A DNA stretch of 24,266 nucleotides from Pelargonium nanum (lineage: Eukaryota; Streptophyta; Magnoliopsida; Geraniales; Geraniaceae), in contig JAYMTF010001323.1 of assembly GCA_036897485.1 (NCBI GenBank), positions 1-24,266 of the forward strand, written 5' to 3'. Within the stretch, counting starts at the first letter, position 1. Each line of letters opens with the position of its first letter. The notes beneath the pieces are model-generated. The model saw nothing but the letters and a program-made list of their open reading frames with translations, searched no databases and was not told where the DNA came from. Below are positions 9,120 through 19,100 of this stretch, piece after piece. The translations under genes and the position numbers were made by a program.

Positions 9120-9360
9120 TCATTAGACTCCATAGAATTAGTTTTGATATTATGTTAAACTTAACTTCTGGCTCTAAGATAGCACATCTTGACCAGGTCA
9201 CTAGACTCAATAGAACTCATTTTACTACTTTGACAAATTGACTCCAAGTCACACCAAAACTAGCTTTAATAATATGTTAAGGCTTAACTTCTGGCTCTAG
9301 CGCTCCCCTTGGGGGGGGCAAGAAGCTGTGACACTTTGATATCATATCAAACTTAACTCC
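9120..9360. repeat. Degenerate direct repeats
   Basis: Two related blocks (about 9120-9180 and 9198-9302) share 'tagactc.atagaa', 'atatgttaa' and CTTAACTTCTGGCTCTA. A third partial phrase, 'ttgatatcatatcaaactta', follows at 9337-9356. A G8 tract sits at 9311-9318. The sequence is repetitive and probably transposon derived; family unknown. Confidence 0.45.
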
Positions 9361-9902
9361 AAGTCAAAAATAGTTGACTGATTCACATAGTCAAGACTAG
9401 TTAAGCAAACGGGTTAATAGGCCCAAACAGAAACAACTTTGATTCGATTTGTCATAAATGGTAGTCTGAAGTTGAGTTTATCAGTCATTGTCTATTTTCT
9501 TGTGAGGATAGCTGTCGAATTTGGTTGACTTCTCTTTAACAGTTCGATCTCGTTGGCTACCAAAAGAGACTTTTTTTAATTAACATAAGAAGTAAACATG
9601 ATTTTTGAATAAAATTTTATGTTTCCTATTATTACACAAATTGTTTTTAATTATCATAAATATGAGCAACACTTGATCTCTTCCCTACCTTTGTTCTTTA
9701 CATGCTTTTATAATAAAAAAGACCAATTTAAATTGATTTTCATGCAATTTTACAACTTGAAAGATCACTAATAAAAGAGAAATCATTACCAAATTTTCAT
9801 TATCATCATCTCTTATCTTCATCTCTTTAAAGCACACTTTTTCTTTGTCAAATTTATATTCTTTCAAAAGAAATAGAAACTTTTTTCCTATCAACAATCA
9901 AA

Positions 9903-10514
9903 ATGTCTCTCCTCATACATCAAAATATGATTGAAATCTTGTACTCACCTTCTCTTCTTTCTTTGGCTTTCTTTTATATGTATCTCTCTCAACATCTCAT
10001 ATCATCTCCACTACACAACTTTTTCTTTACCACGGAATGTTTTCGTGTTTTACACTATCAAACGAGTTTACGTATCGAGAGAACGACACATAGTAGTTAT
10101 TTATTATTAGTATTTGTTTTAATATGTACACATTGTTTAATAGGATTACACGAGTTTACAATTAAAACTCTTTTATCTCTTAAAAGTAGTGCTATATTTT
10201 TATTTTGTTTCTTTAAACTATGTGTTACTCTCAAATTTATAAAAATAATATTGCAATATCTCAAAACATATTCTTGTATACATAGATGTTTAATCTATCT
10301 TGTAGTCTTTAAGGTCAAAACATGTTATTGGATCAACATAAAAATATCATATATGTACACGCCAATTAAATACAATCAACATATTTTTTACATGTATGAA
10401 AATATATTAATAATGACTGTCACACCCGAGACGTTTCAAGATTTATGTTTACGTAAAGTAATGTTTATGATTGGTTTACCACATGCAATCATAGCAAAGG
10501 ATAAAGAACATTGA
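9903..10514 (+). CDS. Long ORF in AT-rich spacer, doubtful gene (203 aa)
   Basis: An ATG-initiated frame runs 203 codons with TGA at 10512-10514, in DNA that is very AT-rich and so should be dense in stop codons. The predicted product is hydrophobic and rich in Leu, Ile, Phe, Tyr, Cys and His, with no motif that I recognise. TTA, ATA and AAA dominate its codons, unlike the four firm genes here. There is no visible promoter, intron or homology. The sequence from about 10430 ('tgtcacacccgagac') resembles a phrase common at the edge of plant repeats, so the frame may be chance or transposon derived. I record it because of its length, not because I believe it is a gene. Confidence 0.15.
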   Translation: MSLLIHQNMIEILYSPSLLSLAFFYMYLSQHLISSPLHNFFFTTECFRVLHYQTSLRIERTTHSSYLLLVFVLICTHCLIGLHEFTIKTLLSLKSSAIFLFCFFKLCVTLKFIKIILQYLKTYSCIHRCLIYLVVFKVKTCYWINIKISYMYTPIKYNQHIFYMYENILIMTVTPETFQDLCLRKVMFMIGLPHAIIAKDKEH

Positions 10515-11160
10515 GAGTCGAGATTGATATTTATATTATTTGTTCAATTACTTTCACGTAAACTATTTATTTTTAACAAAATAGATAAATATTAAAGTAT
10601 CAAATGGAAGTTCCAATGAAACTTTAAATATCGATTCATTGCAAGATTTGATAAATAACGTCAGTTTTAAGTGTATTTGAAATATATGAATTACTTGTAC
10701 ACAATTACAAAATGTTCGAGCTCAAATACGCCAATTTATCGTCGTGTTACTACAATAATTGCATGTTTGAGCATGACGTACCATTGCCACGTGTCATCTC
10801 TTTGATGAGAGAAACACCATACATCCATGCACCTTCCCTCACACGATTGCCCCCCAAAAGACCATACTCGCTGGCCTCCTCTTCAAAGAGTTCAAATAAA
10901 TAATAAAATATAAAAATAAACATAAAATCCCGCAACTTCCAAAGGCAAGCGTGCCGTTAAAAAAACATTTAAATATTTTTTTAAAATATAAAGCAACCAA
11001 AAAAACAATAATTTACTCTGGTGTACCTGTTCCCTAACACCTCCACCGTCGGATCGTCCTAAAATTCCTCACACCACCCCAACTTTCCCACCATCCAACG
11101 GCCGAGATTCGATCTCAAGTTTTTAACCGCTACGGAAAATGTGACCCCATGTTCGATAAC
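10515..11160. other. Distal upstream region of the pseudokinase gene
   Basis: AT-rich to about 11010 (a short 'aaaataaacataaaa' tract near 10904-10926), then notably C-rich and pyrimidine-rich (11030-11110), with 'cgtcggatcg' and 'atccaacggccgag' that are partial inverses of each other. No gene is seen. Confidence 0.35.
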
Positions 11161-11165
11161 GTCCC

Positions 11166-11220
11166 GTCAAATCAGGACCGTAGAAACATTATTTGACTGT
11201 GCGATCACTCCATAGTCAAC
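11166..11220. promoter_or_regulatory. W-box cluster upstream of the pseudokinase gene
   Basis: Three TGAC cores of the W-box type fall within 55 bp: GTCAA at 11166-11170 (TTGAC on the minus strand), TTGACT at 11193-11198 and GTCAAC at 11215-11220 (GTTGAC on the minus strand). They lie about 95-150 bp before the start codon. W-boxes bind WRKY factors in defence-related promoters. The motif is short, so chance clustering is possible. Confidence 0.35.
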
Positions 11221-11313
11221 ACTGTGTCAGCTTTTCCTAAAACAGAGCCTCTCATTGAAACCACCACTCTCACACACCATTTTTGCTCTGCTTTTCTTTG
11301 CTCTGTTTCTTCA

Positions 11314-14300
11314 ATGGCGGTTCAAAAAAAATTCTCTCCCCACATTGTCCTCTTCTTGATCGTAGCTTCATCGTTGAAGCTCACAAGCTCTGTAACAACA
11401 GCAAAATCAACAGACCCATCGTCTTCTTCGTCTGATGTTGAGCTGGTTCTGGGAAAAATCAAGGCTTCGCTGCAAGGAAATTACGAGAATCTTCTGTTAT
11501 CTTCATGGAACTCCTCTGTTCCTCTCTGTCAATGGAAGGGCCTGAAATGGGTCTTCTCCGACGGCTCTCCGGTGCTCTGCGACGACCTCTCTTCGACCCA
11601 AAGGACCAACCTTTCCCTTTCCAAAGACCCATCTCTCCGTCTCCAATCTCTCCAGCTCCCGTCGGCGAATCTCTCCGGCTCGCTGCCCAGAGAGCTCGGC
11701 GAGTTCTCGATGCTCCAGAGTCTCTTCCTCAACATCAACTCGCTGAGTGGAACCGTTCCGCTCGAACTCGGTTACAGCTCCTCGCTCTCCGACATCGATT
11801 TGGGTAGCAATTTTTTTAGCGGAGTTTTGGCTCCGTCGATTTGGAATCTCTGCGAAAACCTCGTTTCGCTTCGGCTTCATGGGAATTCGATTTCTGGGTC
11901 TGTGCCCGAACCGGCGCTCCCGAACTCGACCTGCAAGAATTTGCAGGTTCTTGATTTTGGGGACAATAGGTTTTCTGGTAATTTTCCTGAATTCGTGACC
12001 CGTTTTCACAGCCTGAGAGAGCTTGATCTTGGGTCTAATGGGTTTTCGGGTTCGATTCCGGAGAGCTTGGCTAGCTTGAGGCTCCAAAAATTGAATCTTT
12101 CGCACAATAACTTTAGTGGGTCATTGCCATTTTTTGGGGAATCCAAGTATGGTGTGGAGGTTTTTGAAGGGAACAGTCCAGGGCTTTGTGGGTCACCTTT
12201 GAAAAGTTGTGGTGGTGGCTCACATTTGAGCCCTGGTGCAATTGCTGGCATTGTGATCAGCTTGATGACAGGAGTGGTGGTTTTGGCTTCTGTGCTTATT
12301 GGTTATATGCAAAACAAGAAGAAGAGTAGAGGAGAGAGTGAGGATGAGTTGGAGGAAGGTGAAGAAGACGAGAATGGCGATGGCGGGGGCGGAGGAGAGG
12401 GGAAGCTTATTTTGTTTCAGGGCGGCGAGCATTTGACTTTGGAGGATGTGTTGAATGCGACGGGGCAGGTGATGGAGAAGACGAGCTATGGGACGGTGTA
12501 TAAGGCTAAGCTTTCGGATGGAGGGACCATTGCTTTGAGGTTGTTGAGGGAAGGTAGTTGCAAGGATGGGAGTTCTTGTTTGCCTGTTATCAAACAATTG
12601 GGAAAGGTCCGCCACGAGAATTTGATACCGTTGAGGGCTTTCTATCAGGGGAAGAGAGGAGAGAAGCTTCTCATTTATGATTATCTACCGAACCGATCAC
12701 TCCATGATCTCTTACATGGTACGTGCAGTTTTTGTGTTTTTGTAGCTTTGATTGGCATACTACTAGCTTATTAGATTGAATGTGTATAATGCTCTTGTCG
12801 TGTATAACTGAAATTAAAACTAAAAAGCTAAAGCCTTTTGTGGTTGTCGTTTAGTTTAAGTGCGAAGACCAGTGATAAGAAGATTCGATAAGCATGCGTA
12901 GTCTTATCAATTAATGCCTGTGATTCGGCAAAAGTTGTTTGGAATAGGAATCGGGTTAGATGAGAACTAGAAAGGGAAGTTGATCACATAAACCGATTAC
13001 AACTAAAAAAAACTAAAGCCTTTTTAGTTTCATTATTGTTTTGTGTTTAAAGAAACCCTAAGAAGAAGATTGCATGAGCATGTGATTGTCATATCAATTA
13101 ATGCCTATGATTCTTCGAATGTTTTTGGAATAAGGATTGGGTTAGTTGATAATGAGAGTGAACTTGATGTCAGTTGAAACTTGACTTTGTTGTCACTTAT
13201 CAAACTGTCCTGTTATTGACACGTGTTTATGAGACGTGCCATAACAATGTTGAAGTATTAGCATGAATATTGAAGACTTGACGTGGTGTCCGGGAATGAA
13301 TTTCCAGTATTGTGGGAGTGGTTTTCCAAATTCATGAACACCCACTTTTGAAAGAGTAAAAAAACAGTCCTGGTACTATGTTGATACCAGCAATAAGAAG
13401 AGTTGCACCAAAGGCCTGGTCTTGTTGAGCAACTCCAAACACTTGTGCACAAGGGAACTCGTACCTGTTTAAGTGCTGTTGATGTACCGTAAAGGCGTAA
13501 ACTATACCTTATCTTGAGTTACAAGTATCTCGTACAAGTTTTGAATAGCGGTTCAACTCTGGTACTGTATTGTACTGTTTTGACGTGTAAACAAGGTTGC
13601 TTGTGACATGTATGACCCTAGCGTCAATACTAAAATTGTAGGCCTAGTATATTCCAAAATAATCCTATGAGATTACCGGAATTAGATATTGCCGAAGTTT
13701 ATTAAGAGGGAACTTTAAACCGTGTTGGCGGGGGATGTCATATAGTTAAATATACTTTACGTAGAAACGTAGAGTCGTTTGTTAAGTGCATTTATGAAAG
13801 CAACTATGAAATTGAAATAGCAATTTATTGATCATACTCGAAAGGAAACTAGATGAAAGTCAATTACTAACATGATCCTAAAATTACTTAAATGGCCCTA
13901 TAGCATCAGAAACAAAACTCACTTTATTGTCTGCTATGGTTGGTTTCAGAAAGTAGGGTTGGAAAACCAGTTCTGAGCTGGGCTCGGAGACACAAGATTG
14001 CATTGTGTATAGCCAGAGGACTTGCATATCTTCACACAGGTCCTGAAGTACCCATCACACATGGAAACGTAAGATCAAAAAACGTGCTCGTAGACGAATT
14101 TTTCGTGGCTAGGCTCACTGAGTTTGGGCTTGACAAGGTAATGATCCCTTCCGTGGCTGATGAGATGGTGGCACTCGCAAAGAATGACGGGTACAAGGCA
14201 CCGGAGCTTCAGAAGATGAAGAAATGTAACTCAAGAACAGATGTTTATGCATTTGGCATACTCCTATTGGAGATTTTAATAGGCAAAAAACCCGGAAAAA

Positions 14301-14590
14301 ATGGGCGAAGTGGCGACTTCCTTGACTTGCCTTCAATGGTGAAAGAGGCAGTTTTGGAAGAAACGACAATGGAGGTTTTTGACGTGGAGGTTTTGAAGGG
14401 GATAAGAAGTCCCATGGAAGACGGGTTGGTTCAGGCATTGAAGCTCGCAATGGGTTGTTGTGCTCCAGTGGCGTCGGTTAGGCCAACCATGGATGAAGTT
14501 GTGAAGCAGCTGGAGGAGAATAGACCGAGGAACAGATCTGCTTTGTATAGTCCAACCGAAACAAGGAGTGAAATTGGTACGCCTTTCTGA
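11314..14590 (+). CDS. TMKL1: LRR receptor-like pseudokinase, TMKL1 type (2 exons, 681 aa)
   Basis: Exons 11314-12718 and 13950-14590 join in phase (CAT G|AA). Order: signal peptide (about 1-30), N-terminal cap, about seven leucine-rich repeats, a Cys pair (GLCGSPLKSC), one transmembrane helix (about 308-331) followed by NKKK, an acidic and glycine-rich juxtamembrane stretch, and a kinase fold from about 374. Key catalytic residues are replaced: the VAIK lysine is R409 (IALRLL), HRD is H506-G-N, and DFG is E526-F-G; APE (552-554) is kept. It should therefore be a plasma-membrane pseudokinase that signals by binding rather than phosphotransfer. Blocks such as FSMLQSLFLNINSLSG, NATGQVMEKTSYGTVYKAKL and the tail ENRPRNRSALYSPTETRS match my memory of Arabidopsis TMKL1 (At3g24660). 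The ATG at 11314 gives the signal peptide; an upstream GTG in frame is not a plant start. Confidence 0.94.
12819..13172 (+). repeat. Imperfect tandem duplication inside the TMKL1 intron
   Basis: Copy 1 (12819-12986) and copy 2 (13001-13172) share 'aactaaagcctttt', 'agaagatt.....gagcatg', 'tatcaattaatgcctatgatt', 'ttggaata.gaatcgggtta' and 'gaacttgat'-like ends, in the same order and orientation with a period of about 182 bp. The copies are clearly diverged. The remainder of the 1231-bp intron (12719-13949) shows no gene. Confidence 0.7.
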
Positions 14591-15080
14591 GCTTTCTTTT
14601 TTCCTATATTTCATCGACGCCATTATTAGTAGTTTCAATATGTTTCTGATTAATTAGGTGATTGTAGTGAATTATGTTATTGTGCTTTCTTTTTTTCCTC
14701 TTCAAAGTGAAGAATATGTAGTCTGTAATAATTCATGACAAGACACATTGTATGGCTTCATATATATTCAAATTAATGCTTGACGACACATAGAATAGGT
14801 CTCTTGTTCCTGTTGCTCGCATTGTGGTCTCACAAGTTGATATTTACGTAACGTTTGGATTAAAAAATTTGTTTACACGAATGAGACTCGCATTCTTGTC
14901 GTATGATCTGGCCTATGGATTTGACGGTCGGTCTGATTTTTTAAGCATTGGATTGTCCAAGAAACCCATGTTTCTACATTTTCATTGAAGTCCAATAAGT
15001 GAGCATTGCATTGAATATAGTATTGTCCAATACACATGACCAAAGAGTGAAGAGTGAGTTGATGCCTTGCACAAGCAACA
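14591..15080. other. 3' flank of TMKL1 and convergent spacer
   Basis: This is AT-rich sequence with T-rich runs after the TGA and an AATAAT phrase near 14727-14733 that could serve as a poly-A signal. No credible ORF was found. Confidence 0.35.
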
Positions 15081-15091
15081 TGGGATGCAAG

Positions 15092-15205
15092 TAGAGGTGG
15101 CAAAAGTTAGGTTCGGATCGGGTTTACGCATAAAACACATTTTTCGGGTTGATAAATGCAGACCCGAACCCGACCCGAAACATGTTGGGTTTCGCCGGGT
15201 ACTCT
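15092..15205. repeat. hAT-like non-autonomous fragment
   Basis: It opens TAGAGGTGGCAAAAG and continues with repeated 'cgggtt' and 'cccgaacccgacccgaaac' phrases, the composition of plant hAT-type non-autonomous elements (TAG-GGTGGCAA... with CGGGT/ACCCG units). The right terminus is not clear. Confidence 0.45.
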
Positions 15206-15383
15206 TTCGCCTAGCTGCAACACCCAGCTTGGCAACAAAGTGCCATGTTTTCTCCTTAAATCTGTTGGTCATTGTAGACACTCGATTTTGTTTTCGGAGG
15301 ACAAGTATCCCCAGAGCTTTCAGTGATGAAAAATGACCCTCCGCCGGTCACCAGATCAAGGTTAAATTAGGTAAGGGTTCTCC

Positions 15384-15537
15384 TGAGGGCATTTTGGTAA
15401 TTTGACCCTTTTTTAGGTGTACTTTTAGCTCTTCTATTTGATTGCTTTTGTTTTGCTTTCTCTTTATTTTGTTTTCATTTCAGTTACATGAGTATGCTTT
15501 CCATGTCCTTTTGTGATTTTACAATTTTGCCCTCAAG
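15384..15537. repeat. Inverted repeat, possible small MITE
   Basis: GAGGGCATTTTGGTAATTT (about 15385-15403) is a close inverse of 'attttacaattttgccctc' (about 15516-15534), with about 110 bp between. 'Gggcattttggtaattt' is a frequent plant transposon phrase. An AATAAA on the minus strand (15463-15468) falls inside and could serve the pectate lyase gene, though it is some 650 bp past its stop. Confidence 0.4.
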
Positions 15538-15751
15538 GGCATTGGTGTTAGTTGCTTTTCAAGTAGCCCATTTTTTGTGCCATTAGTATTGCATTGGAGT
15601 TAAGAGCCAAAAAAAATTCAAAAATTTCAAGAAGAAACACAATCCATTTCAATAATTAACAAAAGCCAAAGTGTCTAACAAAATCTCTGTATTTTTCTTC
15701 TCCTCCAATATCTTATGGATTCAATAACAAAATGACCAAACTGACACTGAC

Positions 15752-15774
15752 AAACAAAACAAAACAAAACAAAA
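15752..15774. repeat. AAAAC pentanucleotide microsatellite
   Basis: CAAAC units repeat four to five times (CAAACAAAACAAAACAAAAC and onwards). It probably lies in or near the 3' UTR of the minus-strand pectate lyase gene. Confidence 0.6.
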
Positions 15775-16005
15775 GCTTTCACTACATTGGCAGAGCAGAG
15801 CTCAACATATGCTCAAGCCAACTGGAAATATCCCTATAAAGGAAGCTACTACAATATCACAACATTTATAACACACAGTAAAAGCAAAAGAAGAAGAAGA
15901 GAAAAGAAAAAATGTACATTTTGTCAATCAAATACTTGATTTCTGACCAATTGACTACAAAGAAGCAATGTGACTGACTGGCTTGCCAAACTAATTGCTG
16001 CTGCT

Positions 16006-16023
16006 TATTGCTAAAGCAATAAT
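16006..16023. repeat. Short perfect inverted repeat 3' of the pectate lyase
   Basis: TTATTGCT-AA-AGCAATAA is a perfect 8-bp palindrome with a 2-bp centre, about 100 bp past the pectate lyase stop codon and so probably in its 3' UTR. No role is assigned. Confidence 0.5.
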
Positions 16024-16121
16024 AGGGTGTGGAAGGAAAAAATGTTCTTCCTTTTTCTTCTATTTTTTTCTCAAATCTTTTCGGGTTTTAGTTTATCTGT
16101 TGTTGGTGGGTTTTCCGATAA

Positions 16122-19100
16122 TTAACATGTGCGGCCTCTCCGGCAGCCGAGGGCGCCGGAGCTGGATGTGAGGGAAGCAACCATTGAAGAGGACTTGGCT
16201 CCTAAGCTTGAGGCTCTTGCATAGCTGGCTGAGGCTCCAGCTCCAGATGGAGTGAAGTAGGCTCCATTGAGCAATAGGTCTCCTTCTGATCTCCAGTTCC
16301 AGTGTTTCCATACACTATGTGCTGGCTCTACCCTCTTTGTCACCTGATTATGTTGCATTAAATTGCCCGATTAGATCGTTAATCGCGACTGTTAATTTGT
16401 CGTAACGAGGAATTTAAGATGTTTATGTGTTGATAGAGTGTACCTCCTTGGCAAAAGGGTTGGCAGGGGCAAGGTATCTGTTGCCCTGGCTGTTGATGGT
16501 TGGATCAGCACTCCCACCAATTGCATACATTTCCCAGTGAGTGTAGTCATTGTTCACTACATGGAAGTACCCATGTCTACATCTGTAAATGAATGTAACA
16601 TAATCTTGTTAATTTGATTGGCTCAATTGAAACTTAACAACAGGACTAGTTATAGACGAAATCCGAGCGGTGAATCAATCACTCAATTGTAGAGCTGACA
16701 ATTTGGACCAAAACCTGATATTTGTGGGTTAAGTCAGATGAAATAGACCAAATGATTTTCACATTTAAATGTGGATAGGGTTAGACAACTCGTACTCAAC
16801 CTACACATTTTCCATGTAAAACCCATGACCTGAAGGTCGCGCTACTTGTGATGAAGATTAAGTCCTTTCAACTCAAATCGTAAAAAGTTTTAAACCTGAA
16901 ATTCGAATTCTCAACTTCTTTGTGGTATCTTCATTTTCAAATTCAGTTTTTTGTCTCTTAACTATGAGGTATCTAGAGTGGGCCCGTGATCTGGATTAGC
17001 ACCTTTAAGCCGAGCTCGAACTCGAGACTTTAAATTAAATTGGAACAACTCCTACTAGTTGACTCAAGCCAAATCACGTGTGAAAATTACAGTTAATATG
17101 TCATTACCTTGGCATTCTCTGGATAAGGCCTTCACCAAAATGGTTGTAGGCAATGGTCACTTGCATTTGCTTGTCCCTTTTGTAGGAGTCACTGTGTCCC
17201 AAGAGCATCACCTGTTTTTTTAAATCCAAATTTAAAGAAATTAAACGTTAGCCCATGCCTTCAAAACTAAATGTAGCTCCCATGAATTCTGCAACAAAAG
17301 GAAATTAATAAATCACCTCATTGTGGTGAGTGAAGTAGTTGTTGGAGATGGTAATGGCAGTGGAGCCCATAATAGCATCAATGAGACCATCCGCACAATT
17401 GGAAAGAGAATTGTGATCAATCCAAATATGGCTCGCACCAAAAATGGAAATGCCATCACCGTCAGCCATGGTCCTCCACCCATAATGTGTCGGCGAGCTC
17501 CGGACCATGGCGTTTCCGGTGCGCTTGCAGTCGTGGATGTGGAGGCCGTGAATGATCACATTGGTCACATACTGTATGGTGATGCAAGCTCCATTGGCAA
17601 TGTGGACGTTGGCGCCACGAGCATCAATGGTCTTGAAGCTGTTCATGATGAGCTCTTGCTTCAGCTTGATCACCATGTCTCTCTTGAACACGATCCAGAG
17701 AGGGCGTTCTTGAATCACGGCGTGCCGGAGAGTCCCCGGACGAGGGTTCACTGGGTCGTCGTCGTTGGGGTCACTGACCACATAGTACCTACCGTCACGG
17801 CCACCAATGGCATTGCGTCCGAAGCCGATGCCACAGTTTGCTAGGCGCTTCCTGCGCATGTACCACCTCGGGTCGCAGCGCCAGCAATCGTCAATTGGGT
17901 TCCCGGATCCGCATGATAAATATCCCAATTTCCTCCTCTCCGTGCTATTGCGAATAGCCCTGATCAAATTTCAAGAATTCCAAAAGAGTCAAGAAAGTAC
18001 GAGGATCTAGTAAGTCAACAAGAAAATGACACTATTAACATCACTCGTATTTGTTTCCAATGAATTTGTGGACGTAATGTCCCAATCAATCCAAGATTTC
18101 TAGTCTTACTTGAGTCTCACTCAACAAATTAGTGGTTGAGACTTGGGACTCTATGCTCTTTATTATGAGTAATCAGTTAATGGTAACTCTTCTTTTTTAA
18201 TAGTTGTCTCTATTCACTCGATATGATTCGAGTTCTCGACTTCAGACATAAAAATGTAACGCCTAAGACATTAGATTAATCATCTTCAAAATATAAGGCA
18301 ATGGACAAGAAATCCAAAATTTAATTTATCTTCTAGTCAAGAAGCAAGCATGTGAAGTTTTGAATTCAATGTGAACATGAGCTTCTGTTCATCACTGTGA
18401 GTTCAAGTTGAAGAGTTAAAAGCAGGAAGGACCCACCATGTGAGTAAATGAGGAGGGAAATGCAATAAGGATACGGTTCATACGGAAATTTTGGAAAAAA
18501 TAAGTGCAGAGAGAGAGGTGGGGGAGAGCTAATTCCTGTCTAGTACTTTTCATGTGTCGGTGGATGCTACTCTCTCTGTTCTCTTCTGTGCTCTGCTCTG
18601 CTTAATAGTAATTAAAATGCCTCTCATTTAATGAGACCTCATGGTGGCCTCATTGGGTAACCAATTTTGTCAGTAAAGGGTCAAGCCATAAATTGAAAAC
18701 CAGATCTGTGATTTGTGATTTCATAGGGCTTGTGCACAGGCTGGGCTGGAGGAAAAAGGGGTAAAATTTAAGGAACCTACCCTACAAGGACCAGGTTGGG
18801 GTCCAACACTAGGAGTGAAATTTTGGTAGATCCGTAGTGTTGTTGAAGATTGTCACAAGTCATCAACACACTGAATAGTTTAAATTTTCGAGTTGGACAA
18901 CTTATTGTTCACACATTACTTCATCTAGGATGATGAACACGAGACTTATTTGAAATCCTATATAACGATAAGGTCTACGTGCAATAGAAATAGTGTCTTA
19001 CGACGCTTAAGCCTTTGGGTTGGAGGAACAGAGGCGTTGAACACGCTAAAGTTTTTGGAAGGAACAACTTAACAGCTAATCACGCAGTTAAAGGAACAGA

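Noticed and set aside
9685-9897. 70-codon minus-strand ORF
   Set aside because: It starts with TTG and is Lys-rich from AT-rich DNA; no motif.
11224-11313. N-terminal extension of TMKL1
   Set aside because: It would need a GTG start and would bury the signal peptide; the ATG at 11314 begins a proper signal sequence.
11503-12105. 200-codon minus-strand ORF across the LRR region
   Set aside because: Antisense shadow of the TMKL1 coding exon, kept open by codon bias in leucine-rich repeats.
17323-17844. 173-codon plus-strand ORF over the pectate lyase large exon
   Set aside because: Antisense shadow; the minus-strand frame has all pectate lyase motifs.
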